DNA of 64,000 nt. Source: Pseudomonas lopnurensis (GTDB taxonomy: Bacteria > Pseudomonadota > Gammaproteobacteria > Pseudomonadales > Pseudomonadaceae). Shown piece after piece: positions 14,511 through 27,110 of the stretch. The notes under the pieces are model-generated. The model was not told the origin of the DNA and did not search any database. It saw only the letters and a program-made list of their open reading frames with translations. The DNA is taken from positions 45,330-109,329 of the forward strand of contig NZ_JADDIX010000014.1 of assembly GCF_015070855.1 (NCBI RefSeq), written 5' to 3'. Each line of letters begins with the position of its first letter. Within the stretch, counting starts at the first letter, position 1. The position numbers and the translations under genes were made by a program.

Positions 14511-14919
14511 GCGCCAGCCCCCGCGGGCTGGCACCATAAGCTGGCAGCTGGCTCAGACCTTCTGGGTCGGCGGGCTCTGGCTGCTGCACTTCGTCGTCCT
14601 GCCGGCGCTGGGCAAGATCGGTCTGGCGCCCTTGCTGGTCGAGGAGATCGGCAGCAGTCTGCGCCCACTGCTGGTGGGCTTCGCCGCCTTCTGCGCGGTG
14701 CTGCAACTGGTCGTGCTGATGCTGGCCGAGGGGTTTCGCAGCCTCTGGCGGGATATGCGCGGCCAGTTGCTGATCGCGGTTGTGCTATTGGGCGTCAGCC
14801 ATGGGGTGGCGGGCGCAGATGGCGGGGCGCTCTACTGGTCCAGCTTCAGCTATCTGGCCATGGCCCTGTGCGGCCTGGTCCTGGTGTTGCAACCGTTGCC
14901 GGGACACGCACGCCGATAG
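14488..14919 (+). CDS. DUF4149-type small membrane protein
   Basis: About 143 residues with four hydrophobic segments ([67 protein letters not shown]). The pattern and position (next to greA, yhbY and rlmE) fit the DUF4149/TMEM205-like family; no function is established. The start is uncertain: no ATG is available, and the only upstream candidate in frame is a TTG at 14488 inside greA. The recognisable protein begins near [11 protein letters not shown], about 18 codons later. It ends just before a palindrome shared with the convergent yhbY. Confidence 0.75.
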   Translation: MSRSVISERQPPRAGTISWQLAQTFWVGGLWLLHFVVLPALGKIGLAPLLVEEIGSSLRPLLVGFAAFCAVLQLVVLMLAEGFRSLWRDMRGQLLIAVVLLGVSHGVAGADGGALYWSSFSYLAMALCGLVLVLQPLPGHARR

Positions 14920-14922
14920 GTG

Positions 14923-14944
14923 CCGGTGGGCCGCGGCCCACCGG
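14923..14944. terminator. GC-rich palindrome between convergent DUF4149 gene and yhbY
   Basis: A perfect 22-base palindrome (half-site CCGGTGGGCCG) lies between two convergent genes, three bases from the yhbY stop codon. It lacks a T-run, so factor-independent termination is plausible but not certain. Confidence 0.55.
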
Positions 14945-14947
14945 ATG

Positions 14948-15259
14948 TCAGGCCTGGAAGCGGTGGATGTTGGAGAGCTGCTTGTTGGCCTTCGGGTTGC
15001 GGCGGTAGACCAGGGCCATCTTGCCGATCGTCTGGACCAGTTCGCATTTGCCGATCGCGCAGAGTTCTTCCATCAGGGCGCGGCGATCCTCGCGCTCGGT
15101 GATGCGGAACTGGATCTTGATCAGTTCGTGATCGTTCAATGCGCGCTCGAGTTCGGCCTGGACCCCATCGGTCAACCCGTTTTCGGCTACGATGAGTACC
15201 GGTTTCAGGTGGTGGCCGATGGACTTGTACTGTTTCTTCTGCTCGTTGGTGAGCGGCAT
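14948..15259 (-). CDS. yhbY: YhbY-type CRM-domain RNA-binding protein
   Basis: A 103-residue single CRM domain protein that associates with pre-50S ribosomal particles in E. coli. It starts MPLTNEQKKQYKSIGHHLKPVLIVAENGLTDGV, with the CRM GxxG-type loop equivalent at IGKMALVYRRN near the C-terminus. It is divergent from rlmE (84 bases between starts), another 50S maturation factor, which supports a ribosome-assembly role. Confidence 0.93.
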   Translation of the reverse strand: MPLTNEQKKQYKSIGHHLKPVLIVAENGLTDGVQAELERALNDHELIKIQFRITEREDRRALMEELCAIGKCELVQTIGKMALVYRRNPKANKQLSNIHRFQA

Positions 15260-15342
15260 ATTTCGACCCTTGCGTCAGAACCCTTGAAAAACGGCCGCTA
15301 GTGTAACCGAGAGGTACCGGGCCGCACAGATGAGGTATCAGC

Positions 15343-15975
15343 TTGGCACGCTCCAAGACCAGCCCGCGTTGGCTGAAAGAACATTTCGATGACCCCTACG
15401 TGAAGATGGCGCAGCGCGACGGCTATCGCTCGCGTGCCAGCTACAAGCTGCTGGAGATCCAGGAGAAGGACCGCATCCTGCGGCCGGGCATGACCGTGGT
15501 CGATCTGGGCGCCGCCCCGGGCGGCTGGTCGCAGGTCACCAGCCGGGTCATCGGTGACAAGGGCCGGCTGATCGCCTCCGATATCCTGTCGATGGACAGC
15601 ATCGCCGATGTGACCTTCATCCAGGGCGATTTCACCGAAGACGAAGTGTTCGGCCAGATACTGCAGGCGATCGGCGACAATCCGGTCGACCTTGTGATTT
15701 CCGACATGGCCCCCAATATGAGTGGAGTGCGGGCCGCGGATCAGCCGCGGGCGATGTTTCTCTGTGAACTGGCATTGGATCTGGCCTCGCGCGTGCTGCG
15801 TCCGGGCGGGGATTTCTTGATCAAGATATTTCAGGGCGAGGGCTTCGACGCCTACCTGAAAGAGGTGCGGCAGAACTTCGAGAAGGTGCAGATGCGCAAG
15901 CCGCTGTCTTCTCGCGACCGCTCCCGGGAGCAATATCTGCTGGCGCGCGGCTTCAAGGACGAGCAGGCCGAGTAG
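15343..15975 (+). CDS. rlmE: 23S rRNA (uridine-2552-2'-O)-methyltransferase RlmE (FtsJ)
   Basis: SAM-dependent 2'-O-methyltransferase of 210 residues that modifies U2552 in the A loop of 23S rRNA. The SAM motif is [14 protein letters not shown]. The catalytic K-D-K-E tetrad can be followed: Lys near the start (RASYKLLEI), Asp in [13 protein letters not shown], Lys in [12 protein letters not shown], and Glu after the last strand. The start is a TTG at 15343 with TGAGG seven bases upstream, giving [20 protein letters not shown], the normal N-terminus. ftsH follows, the classical rlmE-ftsH pair. Confidence 0.97.
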   Translation: MARSKTSPRWLKEHFDDPYVKMAQRDGYRSRASYKLLEIQEKDRILRPGMTVVDLGAAPGGWSQVTSRVIGDKGRLIASDILSMDSIADVTFIQGDFTEDEVFGQILQAIGDNPVDLVISDMAPNMSGVRAADQPRAMFLCELALDLASRVLRPGGDFLIKIFQGEGFDAYLKEVRQNFEKVQMRKPLSSRDRSREQYLLARGFKDEQAE

Positions 15976-16180
15976 GCCGTGGTGTCGAATGCCGGCCTTT
16001 GTGGTCCTATTGGCAAGGCATAGGTCGGATGGCCCCTTCGGCGATACAGGGGCTAGACTGTTTCATAGGGTTACAGACCGGCTGCCAGTTCCAGTGCGTT
16101 GTGTAGTAAGTTAGGCCGAGCAAGCAATCGGCCGTCATGCGGGCCCGCGGATAACGGGCTTGCTCCAGAGGGTAGTTAAT

Positions 16181-18100
<1,920 letters not shown>

Positions 18101-18149
18101 CAGCCGCGGCGCCGAGGGTTCTGCCGGTTGCATCAAAAAAGGGCTGTAT

Positions 18150-18179
18150 CCAGAAGGGGCGCATGGGCGCCCCTTCTGG
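18150..18179. terminator. 13-bp GC-rich hairpin between ftsH and folP
   Basis: CCAGAAGGGGCGC and its exact inverse flank the loop ATGG. No T-run follows (TGTAAATTG), so it is either a weak terminator or an mRNA-stabilising/processing hairpin. folP starts 91 bases downstream. Confidence 0.6.
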
Positions 18180-18270
18180 TGTAAATTGTCCTCCCGATTC
18201 GCCCATGGTGGCGCGGCTGGCGTGAATCGCCTGCGCAGGGCGTCTGGCCGGAAAGCTCAAGGCTCACAAA

Positions 18271-19122
18271 ATGACTGATTCGTTTCCCCCAGCTCGGCTG
18301 TCCTGCGGCAGTCGGGTCCTCGATCTATCCCGTCCGCACGTGATGGGTATTCTCAATGTCACGCCCGATTCCTTTTCCGATGGCGGCCGCTTCGCCGAGC
18401 GCGACGCCGCCCTGCGCCATGCCGGGGCGATGGTCGCTGCCGGTGCGACGCTGGTCGATGTGGGCGGCGAGTCCACTCGGCCCGGGGCCCGCTCGGTGTC
18501 GCCCACCGAGGAACTGGAGCGGGTCGCGCCGATCGTCGAGGCGATCGCGCGCGAGCTGGATGTGGTCATCTCGGTCGACACCTCGACGCCTGCGGTCATT
18601 CGTGAGTGCGCCCGGCTCGGGGCGGGGCTGATCAATGACGTCCGTTCGCTGCAGCGCGACGGTGCGCTGGATGCGGCAGTCGACAGCGGGTTGCCGGTGT
18701 GCCTGATGCACATGCTCGGCGAGCCTGGCGACATGCAGGATGATCCGCGCTATGACGACGTGACCGCCGAGGTCGGCGAATTCCTCGCCGAGCGGATGGC
18801 GGTCTGCGCGGCGGCGGGCATCCCTGCCGAGCGTATCGTTCTCGATCCCGGTTTCGGGTTCGCCAAGACGCTGGAACACAATCTCAGCCTGTTCAAGCAT
18901 ATGCAGCAGCTGCAGCGCCTCGGCCGGCCGTTGCTGGTCGGCGTGTCGCGCAAGAGCATGATCGGCGGGGTGCTGGGACGTGCCGTCGGCGAGCGTCTGT
19001 ATGGCAGCCTCGCCCTGGCGGCGCTGGCGGTGAGCAAGGGTGCGCAGATCGTGCGGGTGCACGATGTCGCCGAGACGGTTGATGTGGTTCGAATGATCGC
19101 TGCGGTACAGGCAGCGGAATAG
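18271..19122 (+). CDS. folP: dihydropteroate synthase
   Basis: Condenses p-aminobenzoate with the pterin pyrophosphate in folate synthesis and is the sulfonamide target; 283 residues, TIM barrel. Visible signatures: [17 protein letters not shown] (pterin site), [22 protein letters not shown], the [10 protein letters not shown] segment, and [12 protein letters not shown]. It is followed 10 bases later by glmM, the conserved folP-glmM pair. Confidence 0.97.
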   Translation: MTDSFPPARLSCGSRVLDLSRPHVMGILNVTPDSFSDGGRFAERDAALRHAGAMVAAGATLVDVGGESTRPGARSVSPTEELERVAPIVEAIARELDVVISVDTSTPAVIRECARLGAGLINDVRSLQRDGALDAAVDSGLPVCLMHMLGEPGDMQDDPRYDDVTAEVGEFLAERMAVCAAAGIPAERIVLDPGFGFAKTLEHNLSLFKHMQQLQRLGRPLLVGVSRKSMIGGVLGRAVGERLYGSLALAALAVSKGAQIVRVHDVAETVDVVRMIAAVQAAE

Positions 19123-19132
19123 GGAAGTCCTC

Positions 19133-20470
19133 ATGAGTAGAAAATATTTCGGTACCGACGGTATTCGCGGACATGTCGGTCACTACCCCATTACCCCCGA
19201 TTTCATGCTCAAGCTGGGCTGGGCGGCGGGCATGGCCTTTCGCAAGCAGGGCAAGTGCCGGATTCTGATCGGCAAGGACACGCGCATTTCCGGCTACATG
19301 TTCGAGTCGGCCCTGCAGGCCGGTTTGTCGGCGGCAGGGGCTGATGTGCTGCTGCTGGGGCCGATGCCCACGCCGGCGGTCGCCTACCTGACCCGCACCT
19401 TCCATGCCGAGGCGGGCATCGTCATCAGCGCCTCGCACAATCCGCACCACGACAACGGCATCAAGTTCTTCTCCGGTAACGGTACCAAGCTCCCCGACGA
19501 GGTCGAGCTGATGATCGAGGAGTTGCTCGATACGCCGATGAGCGTGGTGGAGTCGGCGCAGCTGGGTAAGGCGTCGCGTATCAATGATGCCGCCGGGCGC
19601 TATATCGAGTTCTGCAAGAGCAGCGTGCCCACCAGTACCGATTTTTCCGGGCTGAAGCTGGTGATCGATTGCGCCCATGGCGCCACCTACAAGGTCGCGC
19701 CCAATGTGTTCCGCGAGCTGGGCGCCGAGGTGGTGGTCATCGGTGCGCAGCCGGATGGCCTGAACATCAATGCCGATGTCGGTTCCACCCATGTCGGACA
19801 GCTGCAGAAGGCCGTCGTCGAACAGGGTGCGGACCTGGGAATCGCCTTCGATGGTGACGGCGACCGGGTGATGATGGTCGATCACACTGGGGTCGTCGTC
19901 GATGGGGACGAGCTTTTGTACATCATCGCCACCGATCTGCAGGAGCGCGACCGGCTCCCGGGTGGGGTGGTCGGCACCCTGATGAGCAATCTCGGCCTCG
20001 AGCTGGCACTCAAGACGCGAGAGATTCCGTTCGTTCGCGCCAAGGTCGGCGACCGCTATGTGATCGCCGAAATGCTCGAGCGCGGCTGGCCGCTGGGCGG
20101 CGAGAATTCCGGGCATATCGTCTGCGCCCAGCACACCACCACCGGCGATGCGATCATCGCCGCGCTGCAGGTCGTGCTGGCCCTGCGTCGCCGTGGGCAG
20201 ACGCTCGCCCAGGAGCGGCTTGCCTGGCATAAATGCCCGCAGGTGCTGATCAACGTGCGTTTCTCGGGCGATCGCGATCCCATCTCCCATCCGGACGTGC
20301 AGGCCGCCTGCGACAGCGTTACCGGGCGAATGGGCGGCCGTGGCCGCGTGCTGCTGCGAAAGTCGGGAACCGAGCCGCTGGTGCGTGTGATGGTCGAGGG
20401 TGACGATGAGAAACAGGTGCGCAGCCTGGCGGAGGAACTGGCCAAAGTCGTCGCTGAAGTTTGTGCATGA
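19133..20470 (+). CDS. glmM: phosphoglucosamine mutase
   Basis: Interconverts glucosamine-6-phosphate and glucosamine-1-phosphate for peptidoglycan and LPS precursor synthesis; 445 residues. The N-terminus is [13 protein letters not shown]. The phosphoserine is in [17 protein letters not shown] (near residue 101), the Mg-binding DGDGDR follows ([11 protein letters not shown]), then sugar-binding GGENSGH and the phosphate-binding [12 protein letters not shown] near the C-terminus. All four domains are intact. Confidence 0.98.
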   Translation: MSRKYFGTDGIRGHVGHYPITPDFMLKLGWAAGMAFRKQGKCRILIGKDTRISGYMFESALQAGLSAAGADVLLLGPMPTPAVAYLTRTFHAEAGIVISASHNPHHDNGIKFFSGNGTKLPDEVELMIEELLDTPMSVVESAQLGKASRINDAAGRYIEFCKSSVPTSTDFSGLKLVIDCAHGATYKVAPNVFRELGAEVVVIGAQPDGLNINADVGSTHVGQLQKAVVEQGADLGIAFDGDGDRVMMVDHTGVVVDGDELLYIIATDLQERDRLPGGVVGTLMSNLGLELALKTREIPFVRAKVGDRYVIAEMLERGWPLGGENSGHIVCAQHTTTGDAIIAALQVVLALRRRGQTLAQERLAWHKCPQVLINVRFSGDRDPISHPDVQAACDSVTGRMGGRGRVLLRKSGTEPLVRVMVEGDDEKQVRSLAEELAKVVAEVCA

Positions 20471-20535
20471 TCGCGCTTGCCAGGGCGTTGGCTGTTGAGT
20501 AACATCTGCGCCCACTTTGACCGATGAGGTAAAGC

Positions 20536-21291
20536 ATGCGTCGCCCCATGGTAGCTGGTAACTGGAAGATGAACGGTACCCGCGCTAGCGTCGCAGAGCT
20601 GATCGAGTCTCTCCGGTTGCAGCAATTGCCTGCAGCGGTCGAGATTGCGGTATTCCCCTCCTGTGTGTACATCAGTCAGGTCCTGGATGGCGTCAACGGT
20701 ATCGAAATCGCCGTTGGTGCCCAGGACGGCGCTACGCAGGCAGGTTTCGGGGCGCTGACCGGCGAGGTGTCACCGGCTCAGTTGGCCGATGTCGGTTGCA
20801 AGTGGGTCCTGGTTGGCCATTCCGAGCGCCGTCTGCTTCTGGGCGAGAGCGACGAGGTGGTGAGCCGAAAGTTTTCAGCGGCGCAGGCGAGCGGTTTGAA
20901 GCCTGTGTTGTGTCTGGGTGAGACGCTCGAAGAGCGCCGGGCGGGCAAGACGCTCGAGGTGGTCGAGAGACAGTTGGCGCGGGTGCTCGATGATCAGGGT
21001 ATCGCGGCCTTCGAGACCGCGGTGATCGCGTACGAGCCGGTCTGGGCGATTGGTTCCGGATTGACCGCGACGCCTCAGCAGGCCCAGGAAGTACATGCTG
21101 CCATTCGGGAGCAGTTGTCGCGCCGGGATCGCCGTGTCGCCGAAGGCGTCAGGCTCCTGTACGGCGGCAGCGTCAAGGCGGAAAATGCCGCCGAGCTGTT
21201 CTCGATGGCGGATATTGATGGGGGGCTGATTGGTGGCGCCTCTCTGAAAGCGGATGAATTCGGTGCGATCTGTCGCGCCGCGGGGAACTGA
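20536..21291 (+). CDS. tpiA: triosephosphate isomerase
   Basis: Glycolytic isomerase of 251 residues. Catalytic residues are in place: Lys in [10 protein letters not shown], His in [10 protein letters not shown], Glu in [11 protein letters not shown]; phosphate loop [13 protein letters not shown] and [13 protein letters not shown] DnaK-independent, stand-alone ribosome binding site (GATGAGG) precedes it. secG begins 5 bases after its stop codon, so the two are co-transcribed, as in P. aeruginosa. Confidence 0.98.
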   Translation: MRRPMVAGNWKMNGTRASVAELIESLRLQQLPAAVEIAVFPSCVYISQVLDGVNGIEIAVGAQDGATQAGFGALTGEVSPAQLADVGCKWVLVGHSERRLLLGESDEVVSRKFSAAQASGLKPVLCLGETLEERRAGKTLEVVERQLARVLDDQGIAAFETAVIAYEPVWAIGSGLTATPQQAQEVHAAIREQLSRRDRRVAEGVRLLYGGSVKAENAAELFSMADIDGGLIGGASLKADEFGAICRAAGN

Positions 21292-21295
21292 ACAG

Positions 21296-21679
21296 ATGTT
21301 GCAGACTGTTGTGATTGTGGTGCATCTGCTGGTTGCTCTGGGTGTGGTTGCGCTGGTGCTGCTGCAGCAGGGCAAGGGTGCGGATGCGGGTGCGTCTTTC
21401 GGTTCGGGTGCGTCGGCAACCGTTTTCGGAAGCCAAGGTTCCGCTACCTTTCTGAGTCGGTTTACTGCTATACTGGCCGGCGTTTTTTTCGTGACCAGTC
21501 TGGGGTTGGCGTTCTTCGCCAAGCAGCAGGCTGATCAGATGTCCCGGGCGGGGCTGCCGGATCCAGCCGTGCTGGAAGTGCCGGTCAGCAAGCCGGCTGT
21601 CGAGGATGTTCCTGTGCTCGAGGAGCGCAAGCCGGCGGATGCCGCGGGCGAGCTTCCCCAGGTAGAGGAAGGGCAATAA
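21296..21679 (+). CDS. secG: Sec translocase subunit SecG
   Basis: Small integral membrane subunit of SecYEG, 127 residues. Two transmembrane segments ([21 protein letters not shown] and [19 protein letters not shown]) flank the conserved [23 protein letters not shown] loop. The C-terminal tail is acidic and Pro-rich. The start at 21296 overlaps nothing and lies 5 bases after tpiA; a longer frame beginning within tpiA is rejected. The tRNA-Leu gene begins 9 bases after the stop. Confidence 0.97.
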   Translation: MLQTVVIVVHLLVALGVVALVLLQQGKGADAGASFGSGASATVFGSQGSATFLSRFTAILAGVFFVTSLGLAFFAKQQADQMSRAGLPDPAVLEVPVSKPAVEDVPVLEERKPADAAGELPQVEEGQ

Positions 21680-21687
21680 GGGTTTTT

Positions 21688-21773
21688 GCCGAGGTGGTGG
21701 AATTGGTAGACACGCTACCTTGAGGTGGTAGTGGCCATAGGCTGTAGGGGTTCGAGTCCCCTCCTCGGTACCA
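21688..21773 (+). tRNA. tRNA-Leu (anticodon GAG)
   Basis: An 86-base class II tRNA with encoded CCA. The acceptor stem GCCGAGG pairs with CCTCGGT. The anticodon stem-loop is CTACC-TTGAGGT-GGTAG with anticodon GAG, followed by a long variable arm and the GGTTCGAGTCC T-arm. It lies directly after secG and may be processed from that transcript. Confidence 0.97.
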
Positions 21774-21780
21774 AACAAGC

Positions 21781-21806
21781 AGGCCCGCCTAGTGCGGGCT
21801 TTCTTG
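21781..21806 (+). terminator. intrinsic terminator after tRNA-Leu
   Basis: GCCCGC-CTAGT-GCGGGC followed by TTTCTTGTG, seven bases or so after the tRNA CCA end. Confidence 0.75.
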
Positions 21807-21823
21807 TGTTTTAAGGGTTTAGG

Positions 21824-21853
21824 TTGACCTGTATGTGGTGCGGGTCGTATAAT
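21824..21853 (+). promoter_or_regulatory. sigma-70 promoter of the initiator tRNA / rimP operon
   Basis: TTGACC at 21824-21829 and a perfect TATAAT at 21848-21853 with 18 bases between. Transcription would start near 21860, nine bases before the tRNA-fMet. In E. coli the metY promoter likewise drives the rimP-nusA-infB operon. Confidence 0.85.
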
Positions 21854-21868
21854 TCGTGCCCAGTTTGA

Positions 21869-21945
<77 letters not shown>

Positions 21946-21955
21946 GTCGATGAAG

Positions 21956-21978
21956 AGCCCCTGTACAGGGGCTTTTTA
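21956..21978 (+). terminator. intrinsic terminator after tRNA-fMet
   Basis: The palindrome AGCCCCTGTACAGGGGCT is followed by TTTTTATT, 10 bases after the tRNA. Confidence 0.85.
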
Positions 21979-22022
21979 TTAGCTTGAGGCCAGGTCGCCG
22001 GCATTTACAGGCGGTCAAAGGG

Positions 22023-22043
22023 ATGGGCGTTTCGCCCATTTTT
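22023..22043 (+). terminator. second terminator-like hairpin before rimP
   Basis: ATGGGCG-TTT-CGCCCAT followed by TTTTTC, 30 bases before the rimP start. Transcripts from the tRNA promoter must pass this and the hairpin at 21956 to reach rimP-nusA, so it may act as an attenuator read through in a NusA-dependent way. Confidence 0.7.
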
Positions 22044-22072
22044 CATTTGTACAGCATGCGCGAGGGACTTCG

Positions 22073-22531
22073 ATGTCGAGCAAGCTAGAACAGTTGCAGG
22101 CCTTGTTGGCCCCGGTGGTTGAGGCGCTTGGCTATCAGTGCTGGGGCATAGAATTCATTTCCCAGGGGCGGCATTCGCTGCTGCGCGTCTACATCGATCA
22201 TGCCAACGGCATCCTCATCGACGACTGTGAAAAGGTCAGTCGGCAATTGAGTGGTGTGCTCGATGTGGAAGATCCGATCAGTGTGGACTACACCCTTGAG
22301 GTTTCTTCTCCGGGCATGGACCGGCCGCTGTTCACTATCGAGCAGTACAGGGCCCATGTCGGTGAGCAGGTAAAAATAAAGCTGCGCTCGCCCTTCGAGG
22401 GCAGGCGCAATTTCCAGGGTCTTCTCCGCGGGGTGGAAGAGCAGGACGTCGTGGTGCAGGTGGATGACCATGAGTACCTGCTGCCGATCGACATGATCGA
22501 CAAGGCCAACATAGTTCCCCGTTTTGACTGA
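22073..22531 (+). CDS. rimP: ribosome maturation factor RimP
   Basis: A 152-residue 30S assembly factor. The N-terminal domain contains [47 protein letters not shown] and the family motif [14 protein letters not shown]. The C-terminal SH3-like domain ends [16 protein letters not shown]. It is first in the operon rimP-nusA-infB-rbfA-truB-rpsO-pnp and lies 48 bases upstream of nusA. Confidence 0.97.
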   Translation: MSSKLEQLQALLAPVVEALGYQCWGIEFISQGRHSLLRVYIDHANGILIDDCEKVSRQLSGVLDVEDPISVDYTLEVSSPGMDRPLFTIEQYRAHVGEQVKIKLRSPFEGRRNFQGLLRGVEEQDVVVQVDDHEYLLPIDMIDKANIVPRFD

Positions 22532-22578
22532 GGGCGGATCCCGCGGACCCCAATGGATTGCGAAAGGCGAGGCGTACG

Positions 22579-24060
22579 ATGAGCAAAGAAGTACTGCTGG
22601 TTGTGGAGTCGGTGTCCAATGAAAAGGGCGTGCCGGCGAGTGTGATTTTCGAGGCGCTGGAGCTGGCTTTGGCCACGGCTACCAAGAAGCGCTATGAAGA
22701 CGAAGTCGATCTGCGTGTGGAAATCAATCGCCACAACGGCAGTTACGACAGCTTCCGTCGCTGGACCGTCGTCGATGACGAGAACTTCGAAGATCCGGCC
22801 ATTCAATTGACTCTCGACCAGGCACAGGCGCGTAATCCTGAGGCCAAGGTCGGCGATGTGATCGAGGAAAAGATCGAGTCCATCGAGTTCGGGCGTATCG
22901 CGGCGCAGACCGCCAAGCAGGTCATCGTGCAGAAGGTGCGCGAAGCCGAGCGTGCGCAGGTGGTCGAGGCCTACCGTGATCGCCTCGGCGAAATCATCTC
23001 CGGCACGGTGAAGAAGGTGACCCGCGACAGCGTCATCGTCGATCTGGGCAACAACGCCGAAGCCCTGCTGGCGCGTGAGGACATCATCGCCCGCGAGACC
23101 TTCCGCGTCGGCGCCCGTGTCCGCGCGCTGCTCAAGGAAATCCGCACCGAGAACCGCGGCCCGCAGCTGATCCTGTCGCGTACCGCGCCGCAGATGCTGA
23201 TCGAACTGTTCCGCATCGAAGTGCCGGAAATCGCCGAAGGCCTGATCGAGGTGATGGGCGCCTCGCGTGATCCGGGTTCGCGGGCGAAGATCGCCGTTCG
23301 TTCCAAGGACAAGCGCATCGATCCGCAAGGCGCCTGCATCGGCATGCGCGGCTCGCGGGTCCAGGCCGTGTCCGGCGAGATCGGCGGCGAGCGGGTCGAC
23401 ATCGTGCTGTGGGACGAGAACCCGGCCCAGTTCGTCATCAACGCCATGGCCCCGGCGGAAGTCGCGGCGATCATCGTCGATGAAGATGCCCATGCCATGG
23501 ATATCGCGGTGGCCGAAGACAATCTGGCCCAGGCCATCGGTCGCGGCGGTCAGAATGTTCGCCTGGCCAGTCAACTGACCGGCTGGACGCTCAACGTGAT
23601 GACCGAGGCCGACATCCAGGCCAAGCAGCAGGAAGAAACCGGCGACATTCTGCGCAGCTTCATCGACGAGCTGGATGTCGACGAAGAGCTGGCACAGGTG
23701 CTGGTGGAGGAGGGCTTTACCTCCCTCGAAGAGATCGCCTATGTCCCCATGGAGGAAATGCTCGGCATCGAAGGGTTCGACGAGGACATCGTCAACGAAC
23801 TGCGTACACGGGCCAAGGATCGCCTGCTGACCAAAGCCATCGCCAACGAGGAGAAGCTCGCGGACGCTCAGCCGGCTGAAGACCTGCTGGCCCTCGAAGG
23901 CATGGATAACGAACTGGCGGTCGAGTTGGCCGTGCGGGGAGTCATCACCCGCGAAGACCTGGCCGAGCAGTCCATAGACGACCTGCTCGACATAGACGGC
24001 ATCGATGAAGAACGTGCCGGCAAGCTGATCATGGCCGCCCGAGCCCATTGGTTCGAGTAA
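22579..24060 (+). CDS. nusA: transcription termination/antitermination factor NusA
   Basis: RNA polymerase-binding factor of 493 residues that modulates pausing and termination. Domains in order: NTD ([28 protein letters not shown]), S1 (about 135-200, [18 protein letters not shown]), KH1 and KH2 ([35 protein letters not shown]), and two C-terminal acidic repeats with helix-hairpin-helix character. The start MSKEVLL is chosen for its GGCGAGGCG upstream region and match to the family N-terminus; an ORF start 21 bases earlier is rejected. E. coli NusA represses its own operon, so autoregulation through the upstream terminators is plausible. Confidence 0.98.
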   Translation: MSKEVLLVVESVSNEKGVPASVIFEALELALATATKKRYEDEVDLRVEINRHNGSYDSFRRWTVVDDENFEDPAIQLTLDQAQARNPEAKVGDVIEEKIESIEFGRIAAQTAKQVIVQKVREAERAQVVEAYRDRLGEIISGTVKKVTRDSVIVDLGNNAEALLAREDIIARETFRVGARVRALLKEIRTENRGPQLILSRTAPQMLIELFRIEVPEIAEGLIEVMGASRDPGSRAKIAVRSKDKRIDPQGACIGMRGSRVQAVSGEIGGERVDIVLWDENPAQFVINAMAPAEVAAIIVDEDAHAMDIAVAEDNLAQAIGRGGQNVRLASQLTGWTLNVMTEADIQAKQQEETGDILRSFIDELDVDEELAQVLVEEGFTSLEEIAYVPMEEMLGIEGFDEDIVNELRTRAKDRLLTKAIANEEKLADAQPAEDLLALEGMDNELAVELAVRGVITREDLAEQSIDDLLDIDGIDEERAGKLIMAARAHWFE

Positions 24061-24088
24061 GTAATTAGCGGCCTGAGGAGAGAAATGC

Positions 24089-26590
24089 ATGACGCAAGTC
24101 ACGGTGAAAGAACTGGCCCAGGTGGTCGACACACCGGTCGAGCGACTGCTTCAGCAGATGCGTGAGGCAGGACTGTCGCACACCAGCGCCGAGCAAGTAG
24201 TGACCGATAACGAGAAGCAGGCCCTGTTGGCCCATTTGAAAAGCAGCCATGGGGCGAAAGTGGACGAGCCGCGCAAGATCACCTTGCAGCGCAAGACCAC
24301 GACCAAGCTGAAGGTTGGCGGCAGCAAGACCATCAGCGTCGAAGTGCGCAAGAAGAAGACCTTCGTCAAGCGCAGCGCCGAGGAGATCGAGGCCGAGAAG
24401 CGTCGTGAGCTGGAAGAACAGCGCGCCGCCGAGGAGGCCGCTCGCCTGAAGGCCGAGGAAGAAGCCCGTCAGCGTGCCGAGGAAGAGGCCCGCCGCCAGG
24501 CCGAGCAGGCCAAGTCCGAGGGCGAGGCCGTTGCGCCCGCCGCCGTCGAGCCCGCTGCCGCCGCAGAGCCTGCGCCGGCCGCAGTCGAGCCTGTCGCTCC
24601 TGCGCCGGAGCGCAAGAAGGAAGAGCCGCGCCGCACCGAGAAGCCGCGCAGCGACGACGACGAGCGTCGTGATCGCAAGCATGCCCAGCATCGCCCGTCG
24701 CTCAAGACCAAGGCACCGCTCGCGCGTACCGCGCGTAGCGGTGATGACGACGCGGACGGTTTCCGCCGCGGTGGTCGTGGCAAGTCCAAGCTCAAGAAGC
24801 GTAACCAGCATGGGTTCCAGAGCCCAACAGGACCGGTCGTGCGCGAAGTGTCGATTGGCGAGACCATCACTGTGGCCGAATTGGCCCAGCAGATGTCGGT
24901 GAAAGCGGCCGAAGTCATCAAGTTCATGTTCAAGATGGGTTCGCCGGTCACCATCAACCAGGTACTCGACCAGGAAACCGCGCAGCTGGTGGCCGAGGAG
25001 CTCGGCCACAAGGTCAAGCTGGTCAGCGACAACGCGCTGGAAGAACAACTGGCCGAGCTGCTGAAGTTCGAAGGCGAGGAGATGACCCGTGCGCCGGTGG
25101 TGACCGTGATGGGCCACGTCGACCACGGCAAGACCTCGCTGCTCGACTACATCCGGCGTGCCAAGGTCGCGGTCGGCGAAGCCGGCGGCATCACCCAGCA
25201 CATCGGTGCCTATCACGTGGAAACCGAGCGTGGCATGGTCACCTTCCTCGATACCCCGGGCCACGCGGCGTTCACCGCCATGCGTGCTCGCGGTGCCAAG
25301 GCCACCGACATCGTGATCCTGGTCGTCGCAGCCGACGACGGCGTGATGCCGCAGACCCAGGAGGCCGTCCAGCATGCCAAGGCGGCCGGCGTTCCGATCG
25401 TGGTCGCGGTGAACAAGATCGACAAGCCGGAAGCCAATCCGGACAACATCAAGAACGGCCTGGCCGCACTCGACGTGATCCCCGAGGAGTGGGGTGGCGA
25501 CACGCCGTTCATTCCGGTTTCCGCCAAGGTGGGTACCGGCGTCGACGAGCTGCTCGAAGCCGTATTGCTGCAGGCCGAGATTCTCGAGCTCAAGGCCACG
25601 CCGTCGGCGCCTGGCCGTGGTGTGGTGGTCGAGTCCCGCCTGGACAAGGGCCGTGGTCCGGTGGCGACCGTGCTGGTCCAGGACGGTACGCTGCGCCAGG
25701 GCGACATGGTGCTGTGTGGCGTCAACTTCGGTCGCGTGCGCGCCATGCTCGATGAGAACGGCAAGCCGGTGAAGGAAGCCGGTCCGTCGATTCCGGTCGA
25801 GATCCTCGGCCTGGACGGCACGCCGGAGGCCGGCGATGACCTGACCGTGGTGGCCGACGAGAAGAAGGCCCGCGAAGTCGCGCTGTTCCGCCAGGGCAAG
25901 TTCCGCGAGGTCAAGCTGGCCCGCGCCCATGCCGGCAAGCTGGAAAACATCTTCGAGACCATGGGCCAGGACGAGAAGAAGACCCTCAACATCGTCCTCA
26001 AGGCCGACGTGCGCGGCTCTCTCGAGGCGCTGCAGGGCTCGCTCAACGGCCTGGGCAACGACGAAGTGCAGGTGCGCGTGGTCGGCGGTGGCGTCGGCGG
26101 CATCACCGAGTCCGACGCCAACCTGGCGCTGGCATCCAACGCGGTGCTGTTCGGCTTCAACGTGCGCGCCGATGCCGGTGCCCGCAAGATCGTCGAGGCC
26201 GAGGGTCTCGACATGCGCTACTACAACGTCATCTACGACATCATCGAAGACGTCAAGAAGGCGCTCACCGGCATGCTCGGCAGCGACGTTCGCGAGAACA
26301 TTCTCGGCATCGCCGAGGTCCGCGACGTGTTCCGTTCGCCGAAGTTCGGCGCGATCGCCGGTTGCATGGTCACCGAGGGCATGGTGCACCGCAATCGTCC
26401 GATCCGCGTGCTGCGCGACGACGTGGTCATCTTCGAGGGCGAGCTGGAATCGCTGCGCCGCTTCAAGGATGACGTCGCGGAAGTCCGCGCCGGCATGGAA
26501 TGCGGTATCGGCGTGAAGAGCTACAACGACGTCAAGGTCGGCGACAAGATCGAAGTGTTCGAGAAGGTCGAAGTGGCACGTTCGCTCTGA
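24089..26590 (+). CDS. infB: translation initiation factor IF-2
   Basis: GTPase of 833 residues that positions initiator tRNA on the 30S subunit. The N-terminal subdomain ([29 protein letters not shown]) is followed by a long Lys/Glu/Ala-rich segment and a second IF2-N domain ([24 protein letters not shown]). The G domain has [12 protein letters not shown] (G1), DTPGHAAF (G3) and NKIDKP (G4). Domains II-IV and the fMet-binding C-terminus are complete. Its location with the initiator tRNA at the head of the same operon is functionally coherent. Confidence 0.98.
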   Translation: MTQVTVKELAQVVDTPVERLLQQMREAGLSHTSAEQVVTDNEKQALLAHLKSSHGAKVDEPRKITLQRKTTTKLKVGGSKTISVEVRKKKTFVKRSAEEIEAEKRRELEEQRAAEEAARLKAEEEARQRAEEEARRQAEQAKSEGEAVAPAAVEPAAAAEPAPAAVEPVAPAPERKKEEPRRTEKPRSDDDERRDRKHAQHRPSLKTKAPLARTARSGDDDADGFRRGGRGKSKLKKRNQHGFQSPTGPVVREVSIGETITVAELAQQMSVKAAEVIKFMFKMGSPVTINQVLDQETAQLVAEELGHKVKLVSDNALEEQLAELLKFEGEEMTRAPVVTVMGHVDHGKTSLLDYIRRAKVAVGEAGGITQHIGAYHVETERGMVTFLDTPGHAAFTAMRARGAKATDIVILVVAADDGVMPQTQEAVQHAKAAGVPIVVAVNKIDKPEANPDNIKNGLAALDVIPEEWGGDTPFIPVSAKVGTGVDELLEAVLLQAEILELKATPSAPGRGVVVESRLDKGRGPVATVLVQDGTLRQGDMVLCGVNFGRVRAMLDENGKPVKEAGPSIPVEILGLDGTPEAGDDLTVVADEKKAREVALFRQGKFREVKLARAHAGKLENIFETMGQDEKKTLNIVLKADVRGSLEALQGSLNGLGNDEVQVRVVGGGVGGITESDANLALASNAVLFGFNVRADAGARKIVEAEGLDMRYYNVIYDIIEDVKKALTGMLGSDVRENILGIAEVRDVFRSPKFGAIAGCMVTEGMVHRNRPIRVLRDDVVIFEGELESLRRFKDDVAEVRAGMECGIGVKSYNDVKVGDKIEVFEKVEVARSL

Positions 26591-26592
26591 CG

Positions 26593-26711
26593 AGCAGCGG
26601 CAAGCCTCAAGCGGCAAGCTTCAAGAGGTGGTTTGATCCACCGATTGGGCTTGCCGTTTGGCTTTTCGGTATTTTTTTCGCTTGAAGCTTAGCGCTTGAA
26701 GCTTGAGGCAC
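26593..26711. repeat. CTTCAAG/CTTGAAG heptamer-type repeat between infB and rbfA
   Basis: GGCAAGCCTCAAGCGGCAAGCTTCAAG at the left faces GCTTGAAGCTTAGCGCTTGAAGCTTGAGG at the right, an imperfect inverted pair with a T-rich centre (TTTTTTTCGC). It fills the 128-base spacer within an essential operon and ends just before the rbfA start. Confidence 0.7.
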
Positions 26712-26718
26712 CTTTTAT

Positions 26719-27108
26719 ATGGCCAAAGAATTCAGCCGTACCCAGCGTATCGGCGACCAGATGCAGCGCGAGCTGGCCCTGCTCATTCAGCGCGAGATCA
26801 AGGATCCGCGCCTGGGCCTGGTGACCATCACCGGCGTCGATGTCAGCCGCGATCTGTCCCATGCGAAGATTTTCATCACCATCATGGGGCAGGATGACGA
26901 CGAGGAGGCGGTCAAGGGCAACCTGCGCATCCTCAACGAGGCCAGTGGTTTCCTGCGCATGCAGCTGGGCAAGACCATGAAGCTGCGTAGCGTTCCGCAG
27001 TTGCATTTCAACTACGACGCGAGCATTCGCCGTGGTGTCGAGTTGAGTTCGCTGATCGAGCGGGCGGTCGCCGAAGATCGCAAGCACAGCGACGAGCGCG
27101 GAGAATAA
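26719..27108 (+). CDS. rbfA: ribosome-binding factor A
   Basis: A 129-residue 30S maturation factor (KH-like fold) needed for 16S rRNA 5' processing and cold adaptation. Family signatures: [49 protein letters not shown], and the C-terminal [28 protein letters not shown]. No good Shine-Dalgarno other than the repeat-derived GAGGCACC is visible. truB starts 2 bases after the stop codon. Confidence 0.97.
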   Translation: MAKEFSRTQRIGDQMQRELALLIQREIKDPRLGLVTITGVDVSRDLSHAKIFITIMGQDDDEEAVKGNLRILNEASGFLRMQLGKTMKLRSVPQLHFNYDASIRRGVELSSLIERAVAEDRKHSDERGE

Positions 27109-27110
27109 GC